Part shown: positions 16,638-25,367 of the stretch, in pieces
How positions within the stretch are numbered: the first letter of the stretch is position 1
How the letters are laid out: every line of letters starts with the position of its first letter
Source: an uncultured Verrucomicrobiales bacterium
Lineage (GTDB): Bacteria > Verrucomicrobiota > Verrucomicrobiia > Verrucomicrobiales > Akkermansiaceae
Assembly (NCBI GenBank): GCA_905478925.1
Contig: CAJQKQ010000032.1
Span: forward strand, 1 to 46,211
DNA: 46,211 nucleotides
Direction of reading: 5' to 3'
Notes under the pieces: generated by a model
The model's database searches: none
Seen by the model: only the letters and a program-made list of their open reading frames with translations
What the model was told of the DNA's origin: nothing
Position numbers and translations under genes: made by a program

Positions 16638-17819
16638 TTAGATCCAGGGGGTGAAGGGGAACGCTGCGGCAAATTCGCCGCGCGGCGGGATTGTGATGAA
16701 TCCATCGCTGCGGAGCAAGCCGATGAAATCACCGCTGTTCCCGGTCGGTGACGGGGTGACTTTTCCGTCCGTCGCGATGGTGATAGGTAGATGCCGTGTC
16801 ATGCCGTGGAGGCCGTCGATTTTTTCCTGTGCTAGCACGAGGCGTGGTTTTTGTTGTTTCGATCCGCTGGTTGCCGCAAGGGCGGGCAGGACGAAGGCAT
16901 GCAGTCCGGTGAGAGCGGAAACCGGGTTTCCAGGCAGCGCCATGATCATCTGTCCTGCCGGGCCGAGCCAGCAACCTGCGGGTTTTCCCGGGCGCTGGGC
17001 AACGCCGTGGAACAAGCTCCGGCAGCCAAGGTTCTCCAGCAGTGCGGGAATGAAGTCGCGTGCGCCCTTGGAGACGGCACCGGTTAGAATGATCCAATCG
17101 GATTCCTCGAGGCGTTTGCGGAGGTATGAACCTGAGGGAGTTTCGTCGTCGCGAAGGCAACCGGAAGTCATTACCGGATATCCGGCTAGGCTGAGTGCCG
17201 TTGAAATCGAGTGGGCGTTGGACTGGCGGATCTGGTGTGGGGAGGGTGTCTCGTCGACTGCCACGAGTTCGTCTCCCGTAGCGATCACGGCGATTCGCGG
17301 AAGCTGCGAAACCTCCAGCCAAGCGGCACCGCAGGAAGCAGCAACGCCGATCTCGCGCGAGCCGAGAAGTGTGCCGCTGCGGATAAGGGGACGGCCCATT
17401 TTTGCATCACTACCAAGCGGGTGGACAAAACGACGGTGCACTGCCTCGAAATTGGATGCGATGCGGATGCCATCAGCTTGCGGCTCCGTTTCCTCGACTG
17501 GAACAATGCAATCCGCGCCGCAGGGAAGGGGAGCTCCGGTCATTACCTCGATGCATGAACCGCTCTTTTCAGGAAGCTCAACCGCCGGTGCACCAGCCGG
17601 TGCGCTGGCAACAACAACGAAATCCCGCGTGGTTTTGATATCCTCACAACGCAGCGCATAGCCATCCATCATCACTCGGTCGAATGGCGGGAAATCCCGG
17701 TCCGCCGAAATATCCTGTCGAAGGATGCGTCCGGATGCGTTCTCGATACGGATGCGCTCTGCCGGCATCACTGGCGTGCGATCGAGAAGGGTTTTCAGGG
17801 CTTGGGGAAACGAGATCAT
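16638..17819 (-). CDS. moeA: molybdopterin molybdenumtransferase MoeA
   Basis: 393 residues. Visible motifs are PPFDRVMMDGYALR, CIEVMTGAPLP, GADCIVPVEE, IAVIATGDELV, RQSNAHSI, and LTGAVSKGARDFIPA (usual form TGGVSxGxxD, slightly altered), then ALPGNPVSALTG. MoeA inserts molybdate into adenylylated molybdopterin. It lies 6 bp after moaA. No MogA/MoaB-type adenylyltransferase is present in this operon; it must be elsewhere or supplied otherwise. Confidence 0.94.
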   Translation of the reverse strand: MISFPQALKTLLDRTPVMPAERIRIENASGRILRQDISADRDFPPFDRVMMDGYALRCEDIKTTRDFVVVASAPAGAPAVELPEKSGSCIEVMTGAPLPCGADCIVPVEETEPQADGIRIASNFEAVHRRFVHPLGSDAKMGRPLIRSGTLLGSREIGVAASCGAAWLEVSQLPRIAVIATGDELVAVDETPSPHQIRQSNAHSISTALSLAGYPVMTSGCLRDDETPSGSYLRKRLEESDWIILTGAVSKGARDFIPALLENLGCRSLFHGVAQRPGKPAGCWLGPAGQMIMALPGNPVSALTGLHAFVLPALAATSGSKQQKPRLVLAQEKIDGLHGMTRHLPITIATDGKVTPSPTGNSGDFIGLLRSDGFITIPPRGEFAAAFPFTPWI

Positions 17820-17825
17820 GGGGTT

Positions 17826-18797
17826 TCAGCCGCCGATCGCGGTCATTGGGCGCTCAACTTCGAAATCCTCGTCGAAGGAATGCTTCTCGGGTTTGTTGGC
17901 GATCGCCTCTTCGAGGGCTGCGCTGATGGCCGCCGAAGTGGGTGAACGCAACGCGGGCATCAGGTCGATCTCGCCATGCCGGCCGAGGCAGGGACGGAGC
18001 TTTCCGTCCGAGGTAAGCCGCAGCTTGTTGCAGTCTGCACAGAAGTCCGAGCAGGTGACCGATCCGATGAATCCGACCAGAGCACCGCTGTTCCGCAACC
18101 GGTGGTAGCGTGCCGGGCCATGACCCGGGGATTTCCCGGGATCCGGCTCCAATACATCGTGCGCGGAAAGCAGTTTCATCGCATCGGCGACGGAGAGGAA
18201 ATTTTTCTCATCGATGGGCCCGCCGGGGGCGAGCGGCATCAACTCGATGAATCGCACCGGCATCCCGAGTGCGGCTCCGAATTTCACCAGCGGCACGATC
18301 TGGTCCTCGTTGTGGCCGCGCAGCAGCACGCAATTGAGTTTCACAACCTCGAAGCCGGCCTTGGCGGCTGCGCCGATGCCTTCGAGCGCCGCTTCGATGC
18401 GCCCGCCGGTGAGCTTGCGGTAGAGATCCGGATCGAGGGCGTCGATACTGATATTTACCGAACGAACCCCTGCTTCCTTGAGTGGAATGGCGAGATCTTT
18501 CAGCAGCACCCCGTTGGTGGAGATCCCGAGTGTCTGTACGCCGGGTAGCTCCCACAGGCGGCGGGCGATCTCGACGATGTCTTTGCGGACTAGCGGCTCG
18601 CCCCCGGTCAGACGAAATTTACGGAAACCTAGATCAGTCGATTTCTCGGCGACGCGGACGATCTCGTCGGCGGTGAGATGATCCGCACGTTCGGCCCAGC
18701 CCTTGTAGCCTTTCGGCATACAGTAGAGGCAGCGCTCGTTGCAGCGGTCAGTGACGGAGATGCGCAGGTAGTCGATGTGTCTTCCGAAAGGATCCAT
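17826..18797 (-). CDS. moaA: GTP 3',8-cyclase MoaA (radical SAM)
   Basis: 323 residues. N-terminal radical-SAM cluster C19-x3-C23-x2-C26 (CNERCLYCMPKGY). FRKFRLTGGEPLVRKDI and LGISTNGVLL are SAM-binding. A second cluster lies at the C-terminus (CSDFCADCNKLRLTSDGKLRPCL), and the protein ends in Gly-Gly as MoaA does. It catalyses the first step of Mo-cofactor synthesis from GTP. The start at 18797 (MDPFGRHIDYLRIS) replaces a spurious upstream extension that overlaps the permease gene in another frame. It is 8 bp downstream of the permease. Confidence 0.96.
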   Translation of the reverse strand: MDPFGRHIDYLRISVTDRCNERCLYCMPKGYKGWAERADHLTADEIVRVAEKSTDLGFRKFRLTGGEPLVRKDIVEIARRLWELPGVQTLGISTNGVLLKDLAIPLKEAGVRSVNISIDALDPDLYRKLTGGRIEAALEGIGAAAKAGFEVVKLNCVLLRGHNEDQIVPLVKFGAALGMPVRFIELMPLAPGGPIDEKNFLSVADAMKLLSAHDVLEPDPGKSPGHGPARYHRLRNSGALVGFIGSVTCSDFCADCNKLRLTSDGKLRPCLGRHGEIDLMPALRSPTSAAISAALEEAIANKPEKHSFDEDFEVERPMTAIGG

Positions 18798-18805
18798 GGT
18801 AGTGA

Positions 18806-19552
18806 TTAGATGATGAGAAATTTTGCGGCCGCGAAAATCAGGACGGCGGCAAGCGAGCGCCGCAATGCGGGGATGCGTGCCCGTCCGCTGCCCCAGAGAG
18901 AGCCGATCAAAGCTCCGATGAGAACGCAAGGGAGAAGCGGCCAGATGGCGGCTGGTAGCTCGCCGCCTCTCAGCAGGAAGCCTGAGATGCCGGAAATGGA
19001 ATTCACCGCGATGAACGCAGCGGAGACGGCTGCGGCCACCTTTGCCGGCGCCATCCGAAAAATGACAAGCACCGGAGTAAGGAATATGCCACCGCCGATA
19101 CCCACCAGCCCGGACAGGAATCCGATGGCTCCACCGATTGCCAGCAGAACGCCGATTGCGGGTTTTCGTTTCAGCTCCCCGCATTCAGTGGGAGCCACGA
19201 GTAATCTCCACGCTCCAACGATCAGGGCTACCGCGAGGATGAGCTTGAAAACGGGCTCCGGCGATTGGATCCAGCCGCCGACAAATGCTGCGGGAATGGA
19301 CACCAAAGCAAGGGGACGGAACAGCGCGAGGTCGAAGTGCCCCGCCCGGACGAAGGAAAACAGCGCCACTGCGGAGACCGCAATGTTTAGGGAGAGAGCG
19401 ATGGGTTTCATTTCCTGCGGAGCCATGCCGATGATGCCCATCACGGCCAGGTAGGCAGAGGCACCTCCGTGTCCCACGGAGGCATAGAGCATGGACGCGC
19501 CGAAAAACAGAAACGCTAGCAGTGGGAGGTTGGTGGCGAGGGTTTCCGGCAT
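18806..19552 (-). CDS. TauE/SafE-family anion permease
   Basis: 248 residues, about eight membrane segments. It has the family repeats SVGHGGASAYLAVMGIIGM and GLVGIGGGIFLTPVLVIFR. TauE/SafE proteins export or import sulfur oxyanions and small organic acids. The position heading a Mo-cofactor operon next to nitrate genes suggests an anion of that pathway (nitrite, molybdate or sulfite), but no substrate can be read from the sequence. A start at 19603 is also in frame; 19552 is preferred because a sigma-54-like promoter would place the transcript start near 19595, inside the longer version. Confidence 0.82.
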   Translation of the reverse strand: MPETLATNLPLLAFLFFGASMLYASVGHGGASAYLAVMGIIGMAPQEMKPIALSLNIAVSAVALFSFVRAGHFDLALFRPLALVSIPAAFVGGWIQSPEPVFKLILAVALIVGAWRLLVAPTECGELKRKPAIGVLLAIGGAIGFLSGLVGIGGGIFLTPVLVIFRMAPAKVAAAVSAAFIAVNSISGISGFLLRGGELPAAIWPLLPCVLIGALIGSLWGSGRARIPALRRSLAAVLIFAAAKFLII

Positions 19553-19604
19553 GGCTGGAGGAGGGTTTTCGGCGGAGGCGACGATGGCTGAGAGGTGACC
19601 CATT

Positions 19605-19621
19605 AAGCAATCCGCGAACCA
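19605..19621 (-). promoter_or_regulatory. candidate sigma-54 promoter of the permease/moa operon
   Basis: On the minus strand: TGGTTCG, 4 bases, then TTGCTT. GG and GC are 12 bases apart, as sigma-54 requires, and the -12 element is perfect; the -24 element differs from TGGCACG at two positions. It predicts a start of transcription near 19595. Confidence 0.5.
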
Positions 19622-19718
19622 GAATCAGCATAAGTTTCGTCGTTGTCGATCCTCATGGCCAGTCGTCATTTGGGATAGGAAGCCAATTCATCCTGGGTGC
19701 GCGTCATTTGCGATGGAT

Positions 19719-19734
19719 TGGCTCGGAACGCGCT
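19719..19734 (+). promoter_or_regulatory. candidate sigma-54 promoter of the porin gene
   Basis: TGGCTCG, 4 bases, then GCGCT. The GG-to-GC spacing is 12 and six of seven -24 positions match; the -12 part keeps only the GC core. It predicts transcription from about 19745, 21 bases before the porin ATG, with GGAGAG in the leader as a possible ribosome site. Confidence 0.4.
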
Positions 19735-19765
19735 CATTGGAGAGCTGTTCCAACAACACAAATTC

Positions 19766-20986
19766 ATGAAACAATCGATACTGATATTATTGGCCACATT
19801 CCCGATTCTGAGTGCAGGCACCCCCGAGCCTGTGATGACCCTGCTACCCTCTCAGGGTGATTGGATCAAGCCTCTCATCGATATACGTGCGCGCTATGAG
19901 TTCGCCGATATTGAAGGTAAGGATCAGTCCAATGCCTTCACCATCCGTGAGCGCCTCGGACTCCAGACCATGGACTGGAATGGCTTCAGCGTGCTTGTCG
20001 AAGGTGAATTCTCGCAAGCCATCGGCGATGACTACCATGGTGGTCCGGCCGGTGTCACTCCCTTCGATCCGTCCAATTCTCTGATAGCGGATCCCGAAAC
20101 CAACGAGCTGAACCAAGCATACCTCCAGTATTCCGGCTACAATACGGTCGCAAGGGTCGGGCGCCAGCGCATCATCTACGACAACGCCGCATTCATAGGT
20201 AATGTCGGTTGGCGTCAGAACGAGCAGACCTTCGACGCTATTTTTATCTCCGGAAAGTGGATCGATTCACTAACGATCAACTACGCTTACATCGAACAGG
20301 TGAACCGGATTTTCGGATCGGATGCGGCGGGCAAGGGCAGCTCCGTAGATTCGGAAGTGCACGCCCTGAACCTTTCATATACAGGCATCGAAGGGATTAA
20401 GCTGGGCGGTTATGCGTATATCATGGAGTTCGCCGATCTCCCAGTCTGGGACAACAGAACCTACGGGGGCAGTGCGGCTGGAAAGCTCGCCGGACTTGAT
20501 CTTTATGGTGAAGTCGCATGGCAGGAGGATGCGGGTGCCGCCGGAAACAGCGATGCCTTTTACTTTCACGCGAAAGCTACCAAATCCCTATTCGAGAAAC
20601 AAAGCCTGATCGTTGGAATCGAGAGTCTTGATGCGGGCTTCAAGACACCCCTTGCCACGATCCATGCCTTTAACGGATTCTCCGACGCGTTTCTCGGCGG
20701 TCGTGCCAGTGGCGGACACAACGGCCTCACTGATACCTACGTCTCGCACTCGATGCCGCTGTGCTGGGGGCTGAAATGGATCAACGTCCTACACGCCTTC
20801 GGCGATAACGAGATCTCCTCCGGCTACGGCTGGGAATACGACTCCGTCCTCGTTAAAAAATTCGACATTAACTTCACCGCGATCGCGAAATTCGCCTACT
20901 TCGAAAGCCGTGGCGATCCCTTCGTCGGCGCAGGCACCCTTTCGGATACCACCCGCTTTTCAATCGAGCTCAACTACAAGTTCTGA
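19766..20986 (+). CDS. outer-membrane porin, alginate-export/OprO-like beta-barrel
   Basis: 406 residues. The start at 19766 gives a classic signal peptide (MKQSILILLATFPILSAG). The mature part is built of alternating amphipathic strands with a terminal Phe (IELNYKF), the outer-membrane insertion signal. It has barrel-type motifs such as ARVGRQRIIYDNAAFIGNVGW and a conserved R-x-R near the start (RARYEF). It resembles the alginate-export porin family. Being divergent from the Mo-cofactor operon and upstream of nitrite/nitrate reductase genes suggests it admits nitrate or nitrite (inference). Confidence 0.8.
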   Translation: MKQSILILLATFPILSAGTPEPVMTLLPSQGDWIKPLIDIRARYEFADIEGKDQSNAFTIRERLGLQTMDWNGFSVLVEGEFSQAIGDDYHGGPAGVTPFDPSNSLIADPETNELNQAYLQYSGYNTVARVGRQRIIYDNAAFIGNVGWRQNEQTFDAIFISGKWIDSLTINYAYIEQVNRIFGSDAAGKGSSVDSEVHALNLSYTGIEGIKLGGYAYIMEFADLPVWDNRTYGGSAAGKLAGLDLYGEVAWQEDAGAAGNSDAFYFHAKATKSLFEKQSLIVGIESLDAGFKTPLATIHAFNGFSDAFLGGRASGGHNGLTDTYVSHSMPLCWGLKWINVLHAFGDNEISSGYGWEYDSVLVKKFDINFTAIAKFAYFESRGDPFVGAGTLSDTTRFSIELNYKF

Positions 20987-21009
20987 TTTTTGCTTGAGTG
21001 GATATCCAG

Positions 21010-21037
21010 CCGCCGCTTGCGCCTGTCCGGGCGGCGG
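21010..21037 (+). terminator. GC-rich hairpin after the porin gene
   Basis: Perfect stem CCGCCGC/GCGGCGG (21010-21016 and 21031-21037) with a 14-base loop, 24 bases after the porin stop. No T-run follows, so intrinsic termination is uncertain. Confidence 0.4.
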
Positions 21038-21101
21038 ATGATGACCGCTCATAGATGAGATGAATAAATAATTACGCGATTTATTGGGGATTTCCACTAC
21101 T

Positions 21102-21117
21102 TGGCACCCCTCAAGCT
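21102..21117 (+). promoter_or_regulatory. candidate sigma-54 promoter of the nitrite/nitrate reductase operon
   Basis: TGGCACC, 4 bases, then AAGCT: an intact TGGCAC -24 core and the GC of the -12 core at the required 12-base distance. Predicted transcription start near 21128, 17 bases before the Tat mini-protein gene. Confidence 0.45.
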
Positions 21118-21144
21118 ATCACTGAATACAGATAACCGAGAATT

Positions 21145-21330
21145 ATGATCAAACAGCACAGTTTCTCCCGCCGCTCTCTCTTTTCTGCTGCACTCGCGAC
21201 CCCCGCTTTGCTGGGACTCGCCACTGGCTTGGTCAATGCCGAGAAGCTCGCCGTTGAAAAGGACTATCTCAAACTCGGCTTCAGCGGCGCGAAGGTGGAA
21301 GCCGCCAAGCAACTGGCCGCCTGTTGCTGA
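21145..21330 (+). CDS. tiny Tat-targeted protein with C-terminal Cys pair
   Basis: 61 residues. FSRRSLFSAALATPALLGLATGLVNA is a twin-arginine signal peptide (SRRSLF, hydrophobic core, AxA-like end). The remaining 30 or so residues are EKLAVEKDYLKLGFSGA followed by an Ala/Lys helix ending AACC. No family is recognised. The Tat pathway normally exports folded, often cofactor-bearing proteins, so such a short mature peptide is odd; the Cys-Cys end could hold a metal. It lies 23 bp before the nitrite reductase gene. The real-gene call rests on the signal peptide and operon position. Confidence 0.6.
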   Translation: MIKQHSFSRRSLFSAALATPALLGLATGLVNAEKLAVEKDYLKLGFSGAKVEAAKQLAACC

Positions 21331-21353
21331 ACCCAAATATCCACCAATAAACC

Positions 21354-23102
21354 ATGGTATCCATAGAAAATTCAGGCTTTTCAGAAGAGCAGGTGAACTA
21401 CCTTTCCGGGTTCGTCAGCGGTGTCCTACAAACCCGCGAGATGCCATTCCTGGGTCAGGACGCGAGCCGCCGCTTTACGCACGAGCCGGCCGCCGCCGAG
21501 CCGGAAACGGTTTCCGGAACCCTGGTCGAAGATCTCTGCCGGGAGGAAGTGATCAAGCATGAGCAGAACGGTCTCGATTGCTACGATGCGATTCTCGCCA
21601 ACGCAGTGGCGGATCGCTTCCCTGAGGGCGGCGACATTTTCCGCTACAAGTTCCACGGGCTGTTCTTTGTTACGCCGACACAAGAGAGCTTCATGATGCG
21701 CTGTAGGATCGCCGGAGGATCGCTCACTACCGGGCAGTTCCGAGGGCTCGCCGAAATCGCCGCCGACTGGGGGCCAGGTCGGATTGATCTCACCACTCGC
21801 GCCAATGTCCAAGTGCGCGAGATTATGCCCAAGGATTGCCCCGATGTGTTGATGAAACTCGATGACATCGGGCTCACATCCCAGGGCTCCGGCGCGGACA
21901 ATATCCGCAACATCACCGCCACCCCCACCAGTGGCTTCGATCCCGACGAACTGATCGATGTGATGCCCTACGCCCGCGCGATCCATCATTACATTCTCAG
22001 AAACCGCGACCTCTACGGGCTGCCCCGAAAATTCAACATCTCCTACGATTCCGGCGGCCGTGTTTCGGTCTGTGCTGATACCAACGACATCGCATTCTAC
22101 GCCGTTAAAGTTGGCGAAAATGACCAAGGCGTTGAGCCGGGCGTGTATTTCCGTATGCAGCTCTGCGGGATCACCGGGCACAAGCAGTTCGCCACAGATT
22201 GCGGAATCCTGCTCACCCCGGCGGAAACCATTCCCGTCGCCGCCGCACTGATCCGCGTCTTCGTCGAGAACGGCGACCGCACGAACCGCAAGAAGGCCAG
22301 GCTCAAGTATCTCGTAGATCAATGGGGGATCCCGAAAACCCTTGAGGAAACCGGAAAGAAACTGGCATTCCAGCTGCGTCATTTCGCGCTCGAGGATTGC
22401 GTTCCGGCTATCCCGAAATCCAAGCATGGCCATCTCGGGATTCATCCGCAGTCGGACGGCCTGAACTACCTCGGCGTTCTCATCCCCGTCGGCACGATGC
22501 CCAGTGAGAAGGTGCAGAAAATCTGCGATATTGCAGATCACTACGGGCGCGGAGAGATCCGCCTCACTGTCTGGCAGAACCTGATCATACCGGGCATTTC
22601 TTCCGAAAATCTCGACGCGGCCGCGGCTGCCGTCATCGCGGCTGGTTTCGATTACCGCCCTTCCTCCATCACCGGCGGCATCATCGCGTGCACCGGTAGC
22701 CGTGGCTGCAAATACGCCGCGGCCGATACCAAGGGCAATGCCGTCGCGCTTGGTGAACACTTGAGCCAGCGCCTGGAGCTCGACACCCCCATCAACATCC
22801 ACCTTACCGGCTGCCAGCACTCTTGCGCCCAGCACTACATCGGCGACATCGGCATGATGGGGGTGCGGGTCAAAACGGAATCCGGCGAATCCGTCGACGG
22901 CTACAACATCGTCCTCGGCGGGGGAGTCGATGACACCCAAGCCGTCGCGCGAGAAGTTTGGAAATCCGTCGCCTACAGCGATATCCCCCCGCTGATGGAA
23001 CGACTCCTCAAAGCCTATCTCTCGGGTCGTGAAACGGGCGAGACCTTCACTCAATTCACCAACCGGAACTCGGTGGAGAATATCCGGAAACTCGCAAGCT
23101 GA
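21354..23102 (+). CDS. nirA: ferredoxin/flavodoxin-type assimilatory nitrite reductase (sirohaem)
   Basis: 582 residues of the NirA/sulfite-reductase hemoprotein family. Two ferredoxin-like half-domains are visible ([19 protein letters not shown] and [13 protein letters not shown]). The 4Fe-4S/sirohaem ligands are [16 protein letters not shown] near residue 446 (C-x5-C) and [19 protein letters not shown] near 485 (C-x3-C). The enzyme reduces nitrite to ammonium with six electrons in the cytoplasm. Nitrite rather than sulfite is inferred from the nitrate genes around it. ATG at 21354 is the first in frame. It is followed after 12 bp by a flavodoxin, a likely electron donor. Confidence 0.9.
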   Translation: MVSIENSGFSEEQVNYLSGFVSGVLQTREMPFLGQDASRRFTHEPAAAEPETVSGTLVEDLCREEVIKHEQNGLDCYDAILANAVADRFPEGGDIFRYKFHGLFFVTPTQESFMMRCRIAGGSLTTGQFRGLAEIAADWGPGRIDLTTRANVQVREIMPKDCPDVLMKLDDIGLTSQGSGADNIRNITATPTSGFDPDELIDVMPYARAIHHYILRNRDLYGLPRKFNISYDSGGRVSVCADTNDIAFYAVKVGENDQGVEPGVYFRMQLCGITGHKQFATDCGILLTPAETIPVAAALIRVFVENGDRTNRKKARLKYLVDQWGIPKTLEETGKKLAFQLRHFALEDCVPAIPKSKHGHLGIHPQSDGLNYLGVLIPVGTMPSEKVQKICDIADHYGRGEIRLTVWQNLIIPGISSENLDAAAAAVIAAGFDYRPSSITGGIIACTGSRGCKYAAADTKGNAVALGEHLSQRLELDTPINIHLTGCQHSCAQHYIGDIGMMGVRVKTESGESVDGYNIVLGGGVDDTQAVAREVWKSVAYSDIPPLMERLLKAYLSGRETGETFTQFTNRNSVENIRKLAS

Positions 23103-23114
23103 ACCACTGAAATT

Positions 23115-23699
23115 ATGAGTCTGACACTTCCAGAAAACGCGCCCTTCTCAGGAACGCAACGAATGTGGCTGAAAGGTTTCCTCGACGGGATCTCCTCCAC
23201 CCTTGCACCCCCGTCCGGCGAGAGCACGCCCGCAGCGGTCGCCCCACCCGCAGGTCATCCCGTGACCATCGTCTGGGGTTCCCAGACAGGAACGTGCGAG
23301 ACACTCGGGAAAAAGGCGGCCAAGATCCTTTCGGGAAAAGGCCATATTCCGACCGTCCTCGACATGCAGCAGCTAACCCCGGAAGTCATCGGGAAATCCG
23401 AGCGACTGCTGGTCATCACTTCGACCTACGGCGACGGCGAGCCGCCGGACAACGCCGCCGCAATCCATTCCTCGATCCATGCTGAGGATGCCCTGCGGTT
23501 TCCCGCGCTGAATTACTCGGTTCTCGCACTCGGCGACTCCAGCTATCCGGATTTCTGCAAGTGCGGGCAGGACTTCGATACACGGCTCGCTGCGCTGGGT
23601 GCCAGTCGCATCGCTCCCCTCATGGAATGTGATGTGGACTATGACGATCCTTTCGACCAATGGGTGGAATCGGTGGGATCCGCTCTCGCGCCCGCTTGA
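23115..23699 (+). CDS. flavodoxin-domain protein
   Basis: 194 residues. A 45-residue leader (helix MWLKGFLDGISS, then a Pro/Ala-rich linker) precedes a flavodoxin fold with the FMN phosphate loop GSQTGTCETLGKKAA (about 53-67), TSTYGDGEPPDN and ALGDSSYPDFCKCG. It resembles the FMN domain of sulfite reductase CysJ without the FAD/NADPH part. It probably carries electrons between the reductases of this operon (inference). It starts 12 bp after nirA. Confidence 0.88.
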   Translation: MSLTLPENAPFSGTQRMWLKGFLDGISSTLAPPSGESTPAAVAPPAGHPVTIVWGSQTGTCETLGKKAAKILSGKGHIPTVLDMQQLTPEVIGKSERLLVITSTYGDGEPPDNAAAIHSSIHAEDALRFPALNYSVLALGDSSYPDFCKCGQDFDTRLAALGASRIAPLMECDVDYDDPFDQWVESVGSALAPA

Positions 23700-23723
23700 T
23701 AGAAACCCCAGCCAGAAGTCCAC

Positions 23724-25361
23724 TTGACCGCCGCCATCCAAAGGATTTTCGCCCAACCATTGCCCAGGACAACGGGGCAGGGGACTGCGCCTCCCGCGAC
23801 GCTGATCGACCAGCTTCTGGCGGAGCAGGGGACGCTTCAGACTCCAGCCGCCCGCTTCGCGGAAATTCATGATGAGACCCCTGATCTTGCGGATCACTAC
23901 CGCACACTCATCCCGCTGACCAAGCCCGGATCCGACGAGCAATACGCCTTCGAGGTCTCGCTCGACCGCTGCACCGGCTGCAAGGCGTGTGTCTCGGCAT
24001 GCCATTCCCTCAACGGCCTCGACGAGCACGAGGCGTGGCGCGATACGGGCACGCTTGCGGGAGGTTCGGACAGTCCCGGTTGGCAGCAGACCATCACCAC
24101 TGCCTGCCATCATTGTGAGGATCCAGAATGCATGAACGGCTGCCCAGTCGGCGCGTATGAGAAGGATGCGGACACCGGCATCGTCCGCCACCTCGACGAC
24201 CAATGCATTGGCTGTTCCTACTGCATCCTGAAATGCCCCTATGATGTTCCGAAATATTCGAAGAAGCGCGGCATCGTTAGGAAATGCGACATGTGCCATC
24301 AACGTCTCGCGGAAGGGGAGGCACCCGCTTGCGTCCAAGCTTGTCCCACCGAGGCGATCCGTATCGTCAACGTGAGCCGCTTGCCTGAGACGGACCTCAT
24401 CCCGGTTGCGGGCGCTACCCTTTCATCTGCTATCCCGAGTTCGGATATTACAAGACCCACCACCCGATATGTGGGGAGAGATATACCGGCATCCGCCTTC
24501 GCTGCGGATCGCGATCAGCTCATCCCTCAGCAGACTCACTGGCCGCTGGTTCTCATGCTTGCGCTGACGCAAGCGGGCATCGGAATGATCGCTACATCCG
24601 TTCACACAGGTGCTTCCTCCGCAGCTCTCTTCGCGGGAACGATCATCTTCCTCGCCGGTATGGCGGCATCCGTCTTTCATCTCGGACAACCGCTCAAGGC
24701 TTGGCGTTTCTTCCTCGGCCTCCGCACCTCATGGCTGTCGCGTGAAATCCTCGCCTTCTCACTCTTCGCTCCGATTCCGCCGGTGCTCTGCGGCCTCTGC
24801 CTACTGCCCATGTTTCCACAAATCGCGCTGCCTGCCTTCGCCGCCGAACTGCTACCTCTCATCACTCTTCTCACGATCCATTCCGTCATCCCTATCGGCC
24901 TCCTTGCGATCTTCACCAGCGTGATGATTTACCACGATACGCACCGCTCCCTCTGGCGCTTTCGACTCACGGTGGTTCGCTTTATGGGGACGGCCTGCTC
25001 CTTCGCGGTGTTGACTTACGCCATTATCCATCCGATTTTCCCGGCAACCGCACTCTTCGCCACCGTCGTTATCCTCAAGCTCATTCCGGAAATCCGCCTC
25101 CTCCGTTTGCCCCGTTGCGATGTTGGTGCCACATGGTTCCCTGACCTCCACAGCGCACGGCTTCAGCTAGGTCCGCTGCGGGTGCTGACGGTTTCCCGCT
25201 TCTGCCTCGCGCTTCTCTCCGTCGTCGTCCTCGCCGTCATGCCTTGGGCAGCTCTTCCCATCCTTCTCGCTTCTGAAATCCTCGAACGAATGCTCTTTTT
25301 TACATCAGTCCAGGCACCGAAAATGCCAGGCACCTTCGGAGTCTCACCCCCGCACGGCTAG
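23724..25361 (+). CDS. fused DmsB-type 4Fe-4S protein and DmsC-type membrane anchor
   Basis: 545 residues. After a 65-residue lead-in, residues 72-215 are a four-cluster ferredoxin with CTGCKACVSAC, CHHCEDPECMNGC, CIGCSYCILKCP and CDMCHQRL...CVQACPTEAI. From about 270 on there are eight hydrophobic helices with FHLGQPLKAWRF and LRTSWLSREI, the DmsC/NrfD-like quinol-handling anchor. DmsB and DmsC are normally separate proteins. The fusion would take electrons from the quinol pool and pass them to the neighbouring molybdoenzyme. The start is a TTG at 23724; other starts downstream would cut only the lead-in. Confidence 0.87.
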   Translation: MTAAIQRIFAQPLPRTTGQGTAPPATLIDQLLAEQGTLQTPAARFAEIHDETPDLADHYRTLIPLTKPGSDEQYAFEVSLDRCTGCKACVSACHSLNGLDEHEAWRDTGTLAGGSDSPGWQQTITTACHHCEDPECMNGCPVGAYEKDADTGIVRHLDDQCIGCSYCILKCPYDVPKYSKKRGIVRKCDMCHQRLAEGEAPACVQACPTEAIRIVNVSRLPETDLIPVAGATLSSAIPSSDITRPTTRYVGRDIPASAFAADRDQLIPQQTHWPLVLMLALTQAGIGMIATSVHTGASSAALFAGTIIFLAGMAASVFHLGQPLKAWRFFLGLRTSWLSREILAFSLFAPIPPVLCGLCLLPMFPQIALPAFAAELLPLITLLTIHSVIPIGLLAIFTSVMIYHDTHRSLWRFRLTVVRFMGTACSFAVLTYAIIHPIFPATALFATVVILKLIPEIRLLRLPRCDVGATWFPDLHSARLQLGPLRVLTVSRFCLALLSVVVLAVMPWAALPILLASEILERMLFFTSVQAPKMPGTFGVSPPHG

Positions 25362-25367
25362 CGCACG

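Noticed and set aside
21426..23054. Minus-strand open frame of 542 codons
   Set aside because: Antisense shadow of nirA, which has clear sirohaem motifs on the plus strand.
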